DNA of 64,000 nt, taken from the NCBI RefSeq assembly GCF_030816615.1, contig NZ_JAUSYD010000001.1, positions 2,914,001 to 2,978,000 of the forward strand, given 5' to 3'. A model generated the notes under the pieces. That model did no database searches, was not told the DNA's origin, and was given only the letters and a program-made list of their open reading frames with translations. Origin of the DNA: Streptomyces sp. B1I3. GTDB taxonomy: Bacteria > Actinomycetota > Actinomycetes > Streptomycetales > Streptomycetaceae. Within the stretch, counting starts at the first letter, position 1. Each line of letters opens with the position of its first letter. Shown here piece after piece: positions 52,587 to 61,582 of the stretch. The position numbers and the translations under genes are program-made.

Positions 52587-52622
52587 TTCAGCATTGCTGA
52601 ATGACATTCTGCGAACTAGGCT
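52587..52622 (+). promoter_or_regulatory. Promoter of response-regulator gene with operator-like box
   Basis: TTGCTG (52594-52599) and TAGGCT (52617-52622) are 17 bp apart. The -35 lies inside TTCAGCATTGCTGAA (52587-52601), a palindrome shared with the region before the IclR gene (47829-47843). Repression by an IclR-type protein is plausible. Confidence 0.55.
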
Positions 52623-52664
52623 CGGGCCCGGTCCAGACCGCACAGCTAAGTGAAGGACGCAGAC

Positions 52665-53393
52665 ATGTCTCTGGAGCGTGAACTCTTCGGCGCCGACCAT
52701 GCCGCCGACGAAAGAGTACGAGTACTGGTGGCGGACCACGACCCGATATCGCGACACGTCCTCACGAGCGTCCTTCACAGATCGCCGCATCTGGAGGTGG
52801 TCGGCAGTGTGAACGAACAACAGCCGCTGCACCAGTGGCCGTTGGAGCGGATCGACGTGGTGGTCCTGGTGTCCGTCCCGCGCGAGAACGTGACGCAGCT
52901 GGTGCGTCAGCTGGAGTCGCGGAAGGTGCGCGTGCTGCTCGTGGGCACCACTTGGAGCAAGCGACGGCTCGACGCCGCCTTCGCGGCCGGCGCCACCGGG
53001 TGCCTGGTGAAGAACATCCAGGTCGCCGGGTTGTCGGCGGCCATCCGCGCGGTGGCCTCCGGACACACCGTGCTGTCACCGGAGTTGCGCGTCCTCTACG
53101 CGCAGCGGATGCCCGTGTCGTCGAGCGCGCACACGGCCGGGTCCGAGCAGCTGCTGCACACGCTGACCTCACGTGAGCGGGAGGTGCTGAAGAGCCTGGC
53201 GGAAGGTATGTCGACGGCTGAGACGGCGGCCCAGCTGCACGTGTCGCCGGCCACGGTCAAGAGTCACGTGTCGCACGCGCTGACCAAACTCGGTGCCCGC
53301 AACCGTCTTGAAGCCGTTCTGCTCTTCCAGCGTTCCTACGGCCTCGACACGGAGACGGTGCCGGGCGGACAACTGGCGGCCATGGTCGGGTGA
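52665..53393 (+). CDS. LuxR-family orphan response regulator without phospho-acceptor Asp
   Basis: 242 aa. An N-terminal receiver-like domain (VRVLVADHDPISRHVL) keeps the acidic pair and the Lys of GCLVKNIQVAG, but the beta-3 position that should carry the phosphorylated Asp reads DVVVLVSVPREN, with no Asp there. The C-terminal NarL/LuxR HTH (LTSREREVLKSLAEGMSTAETAAQLHVSPATVKSHVSHALTKLGARNR) is complete. Probably regulated by ligand or by expression level rather than by a kinase. GAAGGA ribosome binding site 7 nt before ATG; no histidine kinase is nearby. Confidence 0.85.
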   Translation: MSLERELFGADHAADERVRVLVADHDPISRHVLTSVLHRSPHLEVVGSVNEQQPLHQWPLERIDVVVLVSVPRENVTQLVRQLESRKVRVLLVGTTWSKRRLDAAFAAGATGCLVKNIQVAGLSAAIRAVASGHTVLSPELRVLYAQRMPVSSSAHTAGSEQLLHTLTSREREVLKSLAEGMSTAETAAQLHVSPATVKSHVSHALTKLGARNRLEAVLLFQRSYGLDTETVPGGQLAAMVG

Positions 53394-53442
53394 GGCGTCT
53401 TCCCGGACCGCACCGTCCGGCTGCCGGGCGGTGGTTCCGCGT

Positions 53443-54015
53443 TCAGGCCGCGAGCCGGTTCAGCATGCTCAGCAGGCCGTTGACGGCTTGGTCGAACGAT
53501 GCGGCGGAGCCGGACGCGCGGGCCAGTACGTAGCCGCCCTGGACGACGGCGAGGATGGCCGCGGCCGTGTCGGCGGGGTCGAGGGCGTCGCCTTCGTCCT
53601 TCCCCTCCTGGCCCTCGGACAGAACCGCGGTGAGACGCTGCTGCAGCCAGGCGAACGTCTCCTCCACGGGCTGCCGCATCCGGTCGTCGTCGACGATTTC
53701 CGGGTCCGCCGTCAGACGCCCGACGGGGCAGCCGCGCAGCACGTCCGACGCGCCGGCCGAGTAGGAGGCTATCCGGTCGAGTGATGTGCCGGAGCTCGAC
53801 AGCCGCTGTTCCGCCTCCTCCTTCACCTCCTCGGCACTGCACCGGATCGCCGCCAGGGCAAGGTCCGCCTTCCCGGTGAAATGGTGGTACATGCTCCCCT
53901 GCCCCACCCCCGCCCGTTGCAGTATCGCCTTGGGGCTGGTGGCGGTGTAACCCCGGTCCCAGAGCAGTTCACGCGTGCTTTCGATCAGGCGTTCCGCGGT
54001 GTTCATGGACTTCAT
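53443..54015 (-). CDS. TetR-family regulator
   Basis: 190 aa. HTH in TAERLIESTRELLWDRGYTATSPKAILQRAGVGQGSMYHHFTGK (residues about 5-48), ligand domain of the common TetR_C type with DVLRGCPVGRLTADPEIVDDD. Three in-frame ATGs (54042, 54015, 54006) are available; 54015 is given. It follows aroC on the same strand and may regulate the chorismate gene block, but its own operator is not recognised. Confidence 0.85.
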   Translation of the reverse strand: MKSMNTAERLIESTRELLWDRGYTATSPKAILQRAGVGQGSMYHHFTGKADLALAAIRCSAEEVKEEAEQRLSSSGTSLDRIASYSAGASDVLRGCPVGRLTADPEIVDDDRMRQPVEETFAWLQQRLTAVLSEGQEGKDEGDALDPADTAAAILAVVQGGYVLARASGSAASFDQAVNGLLSMLNRLAA

Positions 54016-54213
54016 TGTGCAGCCACCCGCCGCACCCGGCACCGCACTTGTCCGGGAGCCGTCCCCTGGGGCGGACCCCGGTCCGCACCGAGGTGATGAG
54101 CCCTCGTCGGCCGGGAGTTGGAGAACCGGTGAGCCCGGCGGCGGGTGAGTATGACGGGGCAGTCCTCGGCGTCCAGCTCGGGCCGCAAGCTCCGTCGCCG
54201 GACGTCGAGCACG

Positions 54214-55398
54214 TCACCTCACCACCAGGTTGTCCAGGTAGCCGCGCACATTGCGGTGGGTCTCGGTGACGTGGTCGCCGCCGAACTTCTCGGCCACCGC
54301 GTCCGCGAGGACCAGGGCGACCATCGCCTCCGCGACGATTCCGGCGGCCGGCACCGCGCACACGTCGGAGCGCTGGTGATGGGCCCTGGTCGCCTCGCCG
54401 GTGCGGGTGTCGACGGTGGCGAGCGCCCTCGGCACCGTGGCGATCGGCTTCATGGCCGCGCGCACCCGCAGCGGCTCACCCGTCGACAGACCGCCCTCGG
54501 TACCCCCCGAGCGGCCGGACGCGCGGTACACACCGTCCGCGCCCGGCAGGATCTCGTCGTGCGCGCGCGAACCCACCACCCGGGCGAGCTCGAATCCGTC
54601 GCCCAGTTCCACGCCCTTGATGGCCTGTATGCCCATCAGCGCCGCCGCGAGCCGTGCGTCGAGCCGCCGGTCCCAGTGCACGTGCGAGCCGAGGCCCACC
54701 GGCACCCGGTAGGCGACCACCTCGACGACACCACCGAGGGTGTCACCGTCCTTGCGGGCCTGCTCTATCTCGACGACCATCCGTTTCGAGGCGTCCACGT
54801 CCAGGCAGCGCACCGGATCCGCGTCCAGGCGTGCCTCGTCGTCCGGCACCGGCAGCGACCCGGCGGGGGCCCTGGCCGCGCCCAGCTCCACCACGTGGGA
54901 GACCAGCTCGATGCCGCAGGTCCGCCGCAGGTAGGAGCGGGCCACGGCACCGATCGCAACGCGCGCCGCGGTCTCCCGGGCGCTGGCGCGCTCCAGGACC
55001 GGACGGGCTTCGTCCAGCGAGTACTTCTGCATGCCAGCCAGGTCCGCGTGGCCGGGCCGGGGACGGGTCAGGGGCGCGTTGCGGGCCAGCCCGGACAGCA
55101 CCTCCTCGTCCACCGGGTCGGCGGACATGACCTGCTCCCACTTCGGCCACTCGGTGTTGCCCACCATGATCGCCACCGGGGAGCCCAGCGTCAGACCGTG
55201 CCGGACGCCTCCCAGGATGGTCACCTCGTCCTGCTCGAAGTTCATCCGGGCGCCGCGGCCGTGACCGAGCCGCCGCCGCGCCAGCGCCCCGGCCACCGTC
55301 CCCGTGGTGACCGGCACGCCCGCGGGCAGGCCCTCCAGCGTCGCGACGAGTGCGGGGCCGTGCGACTCCCCTGCTGTCAGCCAGCGCAGGCTACTCAT
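54214..55398 (-). CDS. aroC: Chorismate synthase
   Basis: 394 aa FMN-dependent enzyme converting EPSP to chorismate. It starts [27 protein letters not shown] and contains the GGRSS-type [17 protein letters not shown] signature and the [17 protein letters not shown]-terminal motif. Ribosome binding site AAAGGACG upstream of the ATG at 55398. Streptomycetes have a housekeeping aroC with aroK/aroB; here it lies with aroA and a DAHP synthase instead, so this may be a cluster-specific copy. Confidence 0.93.
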   Translation of the reverse strand: MSSLRWLTAGESHGPALVATLEGLPAGVPVTTGTVAGALARRRLGHGRGARMNFEQDEVTILGGVRHGLTLGSPVAIMVGNTEWPKWEQVMSADPVDEEVLSGLARNAPLTRPRPGHADLAGMQKYSLDEARPVLERASARETAARVAIGAVARSYLRRTCGIELVSHVVELGAARAPAGSLPVPDDEARLDADPVRCLDVDASKRMVVEIEQARKDGDTLGGVVEVVAYRVPVGLGSHVHWDRRLDARLAAALMGIQAIKGVELGDGFELARVVGSRAHDEILPGADGVYRASGRSGGTEGGLSTGEPLRVRAAMKPIATVPRALATVDTRTGEATRAHHQRSDVCAVPAAGIVAEAMVALVLADAVAEKFGGDHVTETHRNVRGYLDNLVVR

Positions 55399-55453
55399 GA
55401 GCGCCACGTCCTTTCGCGTCCCTCTGCCGGTGCCGCGCCGTGGCGGCGCCCGG

Positions 55454-56737
55454 TCATGCCACGTCCCGGAGCAGGCGGTGGTGCCCGGGGAAGACCCGCC
55501 GGAACTCGGCGTGGAAGCCGGGGAAGGTCTTGGCCACGCACGAGGGGTCGTCGAGCGTGATCCCCGGTACGCGGAGACCCAGCACCGAGAAGGCCATGGC
55601 GATCCGGTGGTCGCGCCGGCAGGAGATCCGCGCACCCTGGGGGCGGCCCGGGTGGATGGTGATCCGGTCGGGGCCGGTGTCGGCGGTGATGCCGATCTCC
55701 TCGAGGTTCTCCGCCACGGCGGCGATCCGGTCGGACTCCTTCAGCCGGGCGTGCCCGATGCCGCTGATGGTGATGGGGGCGTCCGCCAGGGGCGCGATCG
55801 CCGCGAGCGTCATGAACGTGTCCGAGATCTCGCCCATGTCGACGGTGAAGCCACCGCGCAGCGGCCCGGTTCCGGTGACCGTGGTGCTGTCCCGGCCGAT
55901 CCGCACCCGGGCGCCGGTCCGGCGCAGGACCTCCGCGAAGCGCAGGTCGCCCTGGAGACTGCCTTCTCCGAGCCCGGGGACGGTGACGGAGGTACCCGTC
56001 ACCGCTGCTGCCGCCAGGAAGTAGGAGGCGGTGGAGGCATCCGGCTCGATCACGAGGTCGGTGGCGGTGTACTCGCCGGGGTGGACCGTGTACACGCCGG
56101 CCTCGCCGGCGGCCTCGACGCCGAAGCGGCGCATCAGGGCCAGCGTCATGTCGACGTACGGCCGGCTCACCAGTCCTTCGGTGCGCACCGTCAGCGGCGT
56201 ACGCATCAGCGGGCCGGCCAGGAGCAGGCCGGTCAGGTACTGACTGGACTGCCCGGCGGCCAGGTCGATCCCGCCGCCGTCGAGCCCGTTCGACGTCACC
56301 GTGAGCGGCAGTGAGCCGTCCGGGCCGGGTGCGACCTCGGCGCCCAGCCCGGCGAGGGCCGCCACGAGCGGTGCGAGTGGCCGGGCCCTCAGCTGGGAGG
56401 AGCCGTCGAAGGTGAAGCGCCCGGTGCCGGTCGCAGCGAAGGGCGTCAGGAAGCGGGCGGCCGTCCCGGCGTCGGCACACCAGATGTCCGCCTGTCCGGA
56501 CGGCCCCCCGCCCAGACCGGTGACCTCCCAGTACTCGGTGGTCCCGGTCGGCGCACCGTCGGCGGCGCGCCCGGCGTGCTCCGTCACGCGCACCCCCAGC
56601 TCGGCCAGGGCCGCCCGGAAGGCGAGGGTGTCGTCGCTCCGGAGCGGCGCGTACAGACGGCTGGTCCCCCGGGCGGCGGCAGCCAGCAGCAGCGCCCGGT
56701 TGGTCATGCTCTTCGAGCCGGGGAAGCGGGCGCTCAC
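55454..56737 (-). CDS. aroA: EPSP synthase, start very close to the PGSKS motif
   Basis: 427 aa. It begins [21 protein letters not shown], so the normal 15-30 residues ahead of PGSKS are absent. Other hallmarks are intact: [12 protein letters not shown] (residues about 85-96), the Arg of LKESDRIAA and [14 protein letters not shown] near residue 380. GTG start with AGGAGG 4 nt upstream. The stop codon of a 47-aa upstream frame overlaps this start by GTGA, and that frame encodes what looks like the missing N-terminus. Confidence 0.88.
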   Translation of the reverse strand: MSARFPGSKSMTNRALLLAAAARGTSRLYAPLRSDDTLAFRAALAELGVRVTEHAGRAADGAPTGTTEYWEVTGLGGGPSGQADIWCADAGTAARFLTPFAATGTGRFTFDGSSQLRARPLAPLVAALAGLGAEVAPGPDGSLPLTVTSNGLDGGGIDLAAGQSSQYLTGLLLAGPLMRTPLTVRTEGLVSRPYVDMTLALMRRFGVEAAGEAGVYTVHPGEYTATDLVIEPDASTASYFLAAAAVTGTSVTVPGLGEGSLQGDLRFAEVLRRTGARVRIGRDSTTVTGTGPLRGGFTVDMGEISDTFMTLAAIAPLADAPITISGIGHARLKESDRIAAVAENLEEIGITADTGPDRITIHPGRPQGARISCRRDHRIAMAFSVLGLRVPGITLDDPSCVAKTFPGFHAEFRRVFPGHHRLLRDVA

Positions 56738-56877
56738 GACTCCTCCTGCAGCGGTTCGCCGACGCCTGCCGGCGCCGGTATCGGGTGGGACGGGATCATG
56801 CGGGTCCTCGTGCGTGCGCGGGCCTCTGCGGCCGGCCTCGGCGCCGCGAGCCGATCGCTGTCCGAACGGGGGGACAT
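56734..56877 (-). CDS. 47-aa frame overlapping aroA, probable N-terminal part of EPSP synthase
   Basis: The frame has G/C-rich third positions and a GGAAGAGCAGGA-type ribosome binding site directly before its ATG. Its end (MIPSHPIPAPAGVGEPLQEE) resembles the first strand of EPSP synthases and would run straight into SARFPGSKS if the frame shifted by -1 at GAGGAG. Either an indel splits one gene, or two overlapping genes are translationally coupled. Confidence 0.5.
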   Translation of the reverse strand: MSPRSDSDRLAAPRPAAEARARTRTRMIPSHPIPAPAGVGEPLQEES

Positions 56878-56987
56878 TCCTGCTCTTCCTTTCTGGGTGC
56901 TGCGGGCACGGCCGCAGCCGGCGGGCGTCCGGCCGCAGGGAAGGCGCGCGGCCCTCCCGTACGGCGACGGGGACCGGCCAGGGGACG

Positions 56988-58328
56988 TCACTCGCCCCGG
57001 TACATCTCCGCCACGAGGAAGGCCAGGTCGAGCGACTGGCTCCGGTTCAGCCGCGGATCGCAGGCGGTCTCGTAGCGCTGGTGGAGGTGATCCACGCGCA
57101 CCTCGTCGCCGCCTCCCACGCACTCGGTCACATCGCTTCCGGTCAGCTCCACGTGGATGCCGCCCGGATGGGTGCCGAGGCCCTGGTGCACCTCGAAGAA
57201 GCCCTTGACCTCGTCCAGCACCGCGTCGAAGCTACGGGTCTTGTGACCGCTGGACGCCTCGAAGGTGTTGCCGTGCATCGGGTCGCAGATCCAGGCGACC
57301 TGGGCGCCGCTCGCGGTGACCTTCTCCACCAGGCCGGGCAACAGGTCGCGGACCTTTCCCGCTCCCATCCGGGTGATGAAGCTCAGCCGGCCCGGCTCGC
57401 GGTCCGGGTCGAGCCTGTCGATCAGTGCCAGCGCCTCGTCCGCCGAGACGCCCGGGCCGAGCTTGACCCCGATCGGATTGCGGACCGTGGAGGCGAATTC
57501 GACGTGTGCCCCGTCCAATTGACGCGTCCGCTCGCCGATCCAGAGCATGTGCGCGGACGTGTCGTACAGTTCGCCCCCGCGTGAATCCTCCCGGGTCAGC
57601 GCGGCTTCGTAGTCCAGCACGAGTGCCTCGTGGCTGGAGTAGAACTCGACGTTCTCGAACTCGTCGGGGTACACCCCGCACGCCTTCATGAAGTCCAGCG
57701 CGCGGTCGATCTCCTGGGCGAGCTTCTCGTAGCGCTCACCGCTGGCGGACAGGGCGACGAAGTCCCGGTTCCAGGCGTGCACCTGTTCCAGTGCCGCGTA
57801 TCCACCGGTGGTGAAGGAGCGCACCAGGTTGAGCGTGGCGGCGGACGCGTTGTACATGCGCCTCAGCCGCTCGGGGTCGGGGGTGCGGGACTCGGGGGTG
57901 AAGGCCAGGCCGTTGACGGAGTCACCGCGGTAGACCGGCAGCGTCACACCGCCTCGGGTCTCGGTGTCCTTGGATCGGGGCTTGGAGTACTGGCCGGCGA
58001 TGCGGCCCACCTTGACCACCGGTACGGAGGCCGCGTAGGTCAGCACCGCGGCCATCTGCAGCAGCGTCTTGAGCGTGTTGCGGATCTGGTCGGCGGAGAC
58101 GGCGTCGAAGGTCTCCGCGCAGTCACCGCCCTGGAGGAGGAAGGCCTCGCCCTTGGCGACGGAGGCCAGACGGCCCCGGAGCTGGTCGCACTCACCGGCG
58201 AAGACGAGAGGAACGGCGGTCGACAGGTCCGCGAGCACGGAGCTCAGAGCCTCGGGGTCCGGCCAGACGGGCTGCTGGGCGGCCGGCCTCGTCCGCCACG
58301 AAGGGAAATCGAGTTCATTTTTTGTCAT
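56988..58328 (-). CDS. Class II DAHP synthase
   Basis: 446 aa plant-type 3-deoxy-D-arabino-heptulosonate-7-phosphate synthase, the first committed shikimate step. LQGGDCAETFDAVSADQIRNT, VKVGRIAGQYSKPRS (phosphate and metal binding), RMGAGKVRDLLPGLVEKV and WICDPMHGNT are all present. Class II enzymes are used both for primary metabolism in streptomycetes and, as extra copies, in secondary-metabolite clusters. Start at ATG 58328; the frame stays open upstream without family similarity. A 7-bp hairpin lies 12 nt before the start. Confidence 0.92.
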   Translation of the reverse strand: MTKNELDFPSWRTRPAAQQPVWPDPEALSSVLADLSTAVPLVFAGECDQLRGRLASVAKGEAFLLQGGDCAETFDAVSADQIRNTLKTLLQMAAVLTYAASVPVVKVGRIAGQYSKPRSKDTETRGGVTLPVYRGDSVNGLAFTPESRTPDPERLRRMYNASAATLNLVRSFTTGGYAALEQVHAWNRDFVALSASGERYEKLAQEIDRALDFMKACGVYPDEFENVEFYSSHEALVLDYEAALTREDSRGGELYDTSAHMLWIGERTRQLDGAHVEFASTVRNPIGVKLGPGVSADEALALIDRLDPDREPGRLSFITRMGAGKVRDLLPGLVEKVTASGAQVAWICDPMHGNTFEASSGHKTRSFDAVLDEVKGFFEVHQGLGTHPGGIHVELTGSDVTECVGGGDEVRVDHLHQRYETACDPRLNRSQSLDLAFLVAEMYRGE

Positions 58329-58572
58329 GGTCGGAATGAGCGGTAGGTGACTACCGCCACTCCCTTCCGTTGAAGTGAGAATTCTGAAAGGTGAATTCAG
58401 ACCCGCGGCAGGGCCGCCGGCAAAGTGCGAATACGGAACACGAGGTGAATGGTTCCGGCGGGACCTCGGCGCTCCTCGACAATTGAAGCAGCGCCTTTCC
58501 CTTCCCCGCATCGACCGGCGGCCGAGTTCTTCTGCACTTAAGGAGGAGCCGGCGTCCCCGACCGCGCGGAAG
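58329..58572. other. Leader of the DAHP synthase gene, with hairpin
   Basis: 244 bp between the E1-alpha stop codon and the DAHP synthase start. GCGGTAG (58340-58346) pairs with CTACCGC (58351-58357) around GTGA, close to the ATG, and CTGAA...TTCAG (58384-58400) forms another inverted repeat. No Trp/Phe/Tyr-rich leader peptide was found. Confidence 0.45.
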
Positions 58573-59682
58573 TCAGGAGGACGGGCCGGTCAGCGTCTCC
58601 CGGAAGCGGGCGTATTCCGCGCGCTCCTCGTCCACCAGGGAGTGGGGCTCGGCGTAGACGTGGTCGAAAATGGCGTCCGTGGACGGCGAGGGCAGCACCC
58701 GCACCTGTTCGCGTACGCCGACCGCCAGCTCCTCGGCTTCCTCGTCCACCATGTCGAAGTAGCCGCTGTCGGCCAGACCCTCCCGGGTCAGGTGGGCGGC
58801 CAGTCGCGCGAGGGGGTCCTTCCGGGCCCAGTGGGCGGTCTCCTCCTCGCTCCGGTAGCGCGTGGGGTCGTCGGAGGTGGCGTGGCCGTTCATCCGGTAC
58901 GTGAGGGCCTCGATCAGGACGGGGCCGGCGCCGCTGCGGGCATGGGCCAGCGCGGCCCGCGTCACGGCGAGGACCGCCAGGACGTCGTTGCCGTCCACAT
59001 AGACGCCGGGGAATCCGAACCCGGCCGCACGGCGGTGGATGGGGACCCGCGTCTGCGACGCCACCGGGGTGGAGATGGCCCACTGGTTGTTCTGGCAGAA
59101 GAACACCACGGGTGCCTGGTGCACCGAGGCGAAGGTGAAGGCCTCGGCCACATCACCTTGGCTGGATGCACCGTCCCCGAAGTAGGAGAGGACCGCGGTC
59201 TCCTCACCGTCCAGTGCGACCCCCATCGCATAGCCGGTCGCGTGCAGGGTGGGTGCGCCGATGACCAGCGAGTAGATGTTCATGCCGTGGACCGAGGTGG
59301 GCCAGCTGCCGTGGTCCACACCCCGGTAGAGCCGCAGCAGTGCCAGGGGGTCCACTCCGCGGTGCAGCGCGACGGCGTGTTCGCGGTAGGTGGGGAAGAC
59401 GAAGTCGTCGCGGCGGGTGGCGTGGGCGGAGCCGACCTGGGCGGCCTCCTGCCCTCGCAGCGATGCCCACAGGGCCAGCTCCCCCTGGCGTTGCAGGGCG
59501 ACCGCCTCGCTGTCGAAGCGCCGGGCGACCACCATGTCTCGGTACAGCTGCCGCAGTTCGTCGGGGCCGATGTCGAGCGGGTGGTCGGGGTGGTGGACGC
59601 GCTCGCCGTCGGGTGTCAGCAGCTGGACGGGCTCGGCCCCGGGCTCACCTGCGGGAAGGAAGGCGTTCTTCTTCGTGTCCAA
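58573..59682 (-). CDS. Thiamine-diphosphate-dependent E1 component, alpha subunit
   Basis: 369 aa. The TPP motif reads GDGASSQGDVAEAF (residues about 160-173) with NN 26 residues later in CQNNQWAIST, and the phosphorylation-loop region TYRMNGHATSDDPTRY is intact. Such alpha subunits work with a beta subunit (and usually E2/E3) to decarboxylate 2-oxo acids such as pyruvate, branched-chain or aromatic keto acids. No beta subunit is encoded in the window. TTG start preferred because GAGGAG precedes it; GTG at 59730 would add 16 residues without a ribosome binding site. Confidence 0.85.
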   Translation of the reverse strand: MDTKKNAFLPAGEPGAEPVQLLTPDGERVHHPDHPLDIGPDELRQLYRDMVVARRFDSEAVALQRQGELALWASLRGQEAAQVGSAHATRRDDFVFPTYREHAVALHRGVDPLALLRLYRGVDHGSWPTSVHGMNIYSLVIGAPTLHATGYAMGVALDGEETAVLSYFGDGASSQGDVAEAFTFASVHQAPVVFFCQNNQWAISTPVASQTRVPIHRRAAGFGFPGVYVDGNDVLAVLAVTRAALAHARSGAGPVLIEALTYRMNGHATSDDPTRYRSEEETAHWARKDPLARLAAHLTREGLADSGYFDMVDEEAEELAVGVREQVRVLPSPSTDAIFDHVYAEPHSLVDEERAEYARFRETLTGPSS

Positions 59683-59760
59683 CTCCGGCTCCTCATGAAA
59701 GTTCCCGTGAACGCCCGGTGGCGCGTTCACGGGGTGCGTACCGTGCTGCCCGTCAGGGCC

Positions 59761-60987
59761 TCATGACAGGTTGTCAGCGCGGAGGGCCGTTGTCCCCCGC
59801 GGGGCTCCGCCGGCGTCCAGCACCGCCGCGAGGCGCTCGACCGTGGCTGTCAGGGTCTCGAGGGGCGCCGCGAAGGAAAGCCGGACATGCTGTTCCGCGG
59901 TGGGGCCGAAAGCACTTCCCGGCGTGACGACGACCCCGGCGTGCTCGATCAGCCACGCGGAGCATTCCTGCGCCGATCCGAATCCGAGCCCGGAGATGTC
60001 CGGGAGGACGTAGAACGCCCCTTCCGGATCGGCGCAGGAGATGCCGGGGATCTTGTTCAGCGCACCGACGAGGAACCGGCGCCGGGCGTCGTAGCTCGCC
60101 ACCATCTCGTCGATACAGGCACGCGACTCCCCGGTCAGGGCCCCGAGCGCGCCGCGCTGGACGAACGAGGAGGCGCAGCCGACGGTGTGCTCCTGCACCT
60201 TCACGACTTCCCGCATCACGGCCGCCGGCCCTGTGACGTAGCCGAGCCGCCACCCGGTCATGGCGTAGCTCTTGGAGAACCCGTTGACGGTGAGCGTGCG
60301 GTCCCGGCAGCCCGGCCAGGCGGCCAGGCTGCGGTGCGACCGGCCGTCGTACCGGATGTACTCGTAGATCTCGTCCGCCAGCACGGTGAGGTCGTGCCGG
60401 TCGGCGACCCGCGCGATCGCGTCGGCCTCGGAGGCCGTGAGCATGCGGCCCGTCGGGTTGTTCGGTGTGTTCACCAGGATCGCCCGCGTGCGCGGGGTGA
60501 CCGCTTCCGACAGCTGCTCGGCGGTGATCGTGAAGTTGTCCCGGGGATCGAGCGGGACGTCGACCGGGCGCCCTCCGAGCAGCGTGACCATCGGGGCGTA
60601 ACTGACCCAGGCGGGCGAGGGCACCAGCACCTCGTCACCGGGCGCGATGACGCCGGCGAGGGCGATGAACATGGCGTGCTTGGCCGACGGGGTGACGATG
60701 ACGTCGGTCCCGGGGTCCGCGACGATCCCGTTGTCGGCGTGCAGCTTGGCCGCGATCGCCTCGCGCAGCTCCGGGAGGCCCCGGCTCGGGGTGTAGTGCG
60801 TGAAGCCGGCCTGCAGCGCCTCGACCGCCGGACGGACCACGTGTTCGGGTGTCGCGAAGTCGGGCTCACCCCCGCTGAGGTTGAGTACGTCGACGCCGCG
60901 CGCCTTCTGCCGCTGGACCTCGTCGAGGAGGGCCACGGTGGGGGACCGCCCGATGGACGCGGCGACCGGAGCGGGACGGGTACTCAT
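59761..60987 (-). CDS. Class I/II aminotransferase (aspartate-aminotransferase type)
   Basis: 408 aa. NLSGGEPDFATPEHV, TPNNPTGRMLTASEADAI (Asn), LADEIYEYIRYDGRSH (Asp, Tyr) and GFSKSYAMTGWRLGY (PLP lysine) are those of the AspAT-like I-alpha/gamma group, which includes aromatic aminotransferases. In this neighbourhood transamination of prephenate, phenylpyruvate or 4-hydroxyphenylpyruvate is the likely job, but this is inference. Its start overlaps the upstream isochorismatase-fold gene by 4 bp. Confidence 0.9.
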   Translation of the reverse strand: MSTRPAPVAASIGRSPTVALLDEVQRQKARGVDVLNLSGGEPDFATPEHVVRPAVEALQAGFTHYTPSRGLPELREAIAAKLHADNGIVADPGTDVIVTPSAKHAMFIALAGVIAPGDEVLVPSPAWVSYAPMVTLLGGRPVDVPLDPRDNFTITAEQLSEAVTPRTRAILVNTPNNPTGRMLTASEADAIARVADRHDLTVLADEIYEYIRYDGRSHRSLAAWPGCRDRTLTVNGFSKSYAMTGWRLGYVTGPAAVMREVVKVQEHTVGCASSFVQRGALGALTGESRACIDEMVASYDARRRFLVGALNKIPGISCADPEGAFYVLPDISGLGFGSAQECSAWLIEHAGVVVTPGSAFGPTAEQHVRLSFAAPLETLTATVERLAAVLDAGGAPRGTTALRADNLS

Positions 60988-61580
60988 GCGGCGGCCCTCC
61001 TTGCCACCGGAAGTGCCTGGTCGACACTGGTGACCACGGCGGTGCGGGCGAGCATGTGCAGCGCTGCCTCCTGCAGCGTCTCGTCCCCGGTGGCCGTGGC
61101 GTCCTCGAGCACCTGGACGGAGAAGTCGCGGTCGTGCGCCTCACGGGCGGTCATGAGGACCACCAGGTCGGTGGCGACTCCCGTCAGCAGCAGCGTGTCG
61201 ATCTTCCGGGCCCTGAGCAGGAACTCGAGGTTCGTGCCGTAGAACGGGCTGACCCGTTGTTTGACCACGACGTCCTCACCGGGCTCGGGCGTCAGCCGCT
61301 CGTGGACCTGCGTCCCCCAGCTGCCGAGGGTGAAGCGGTGCTCCGGGTCGGCCGGGCCGAACAGGGGCGACTCACCGGGCCAGTCCTCGTAGTGGCTGCT
61401 GTACCCGAGCACCACGTAGATGACGGGTGTGCCGTCGGCGCGGGCGCGGTCGATCGCGGCCGCGGTGCGTTCGATCACGCCGCGGCTGGCCACCTGCTCG
61501 CGGCACACGTGCGCGTAGTGCCCGTCGGGGTGGACCAGCTCGTTGACCATGTCGAGCACGAGCAAAGCTGACCGTGACAT
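60984..61580 (-). CDS. Isochorismatase-fold protein, catalytic Cys replaced by Val
   Basis: 198 aa. The Asp of LLVLDMVNELVHPD and Lys of VVKQRVSPFYGTNLEFL match the catalytic pair, but the nucleophile Cys of the GVATxxC motif reads GVATDLVV. Like EntB/PhzD-type isochorismatases it therefore cannot form a thioacyl enzyme, which speaks against amidase activity and for vinyl-ether hydrolysis or another reaction. It lies 2 bp after the FAD-protein gene and overlaps the aminotransferase gene, so it belongs to the cluster. Its relative at 33002 (Cys to Gly) is more distant. Confidence 0.8.
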   Translation of the reverse strand: MSRSALLVLDMVNELVHPDGHYAHVCREQVASRGVIERTAAAIDRARADGTPVIYVVLGYSSHYEDWPGESPLFGPADPEHRFTLGSWGTQVHERLTPEPGEDVVVKQRVSPFYGTNLEFLLRARKIDTLLLTGVATDLVVLMTAREAHDRDFSVQVLEDATATGDETLQEAALHMLARTAVVTSVDQALPVARRAAA

Positions 61581-61582
61581 CT

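Noticed and set aside
60984..61580. Calling the cluster a phenazine or benzoxazole pathway from the isochorismatase-fold gene
   Set aside because: The protein is not PhzD-like beyond the missing Cys, and no ADIC synthase or other phenazine gene is visible.
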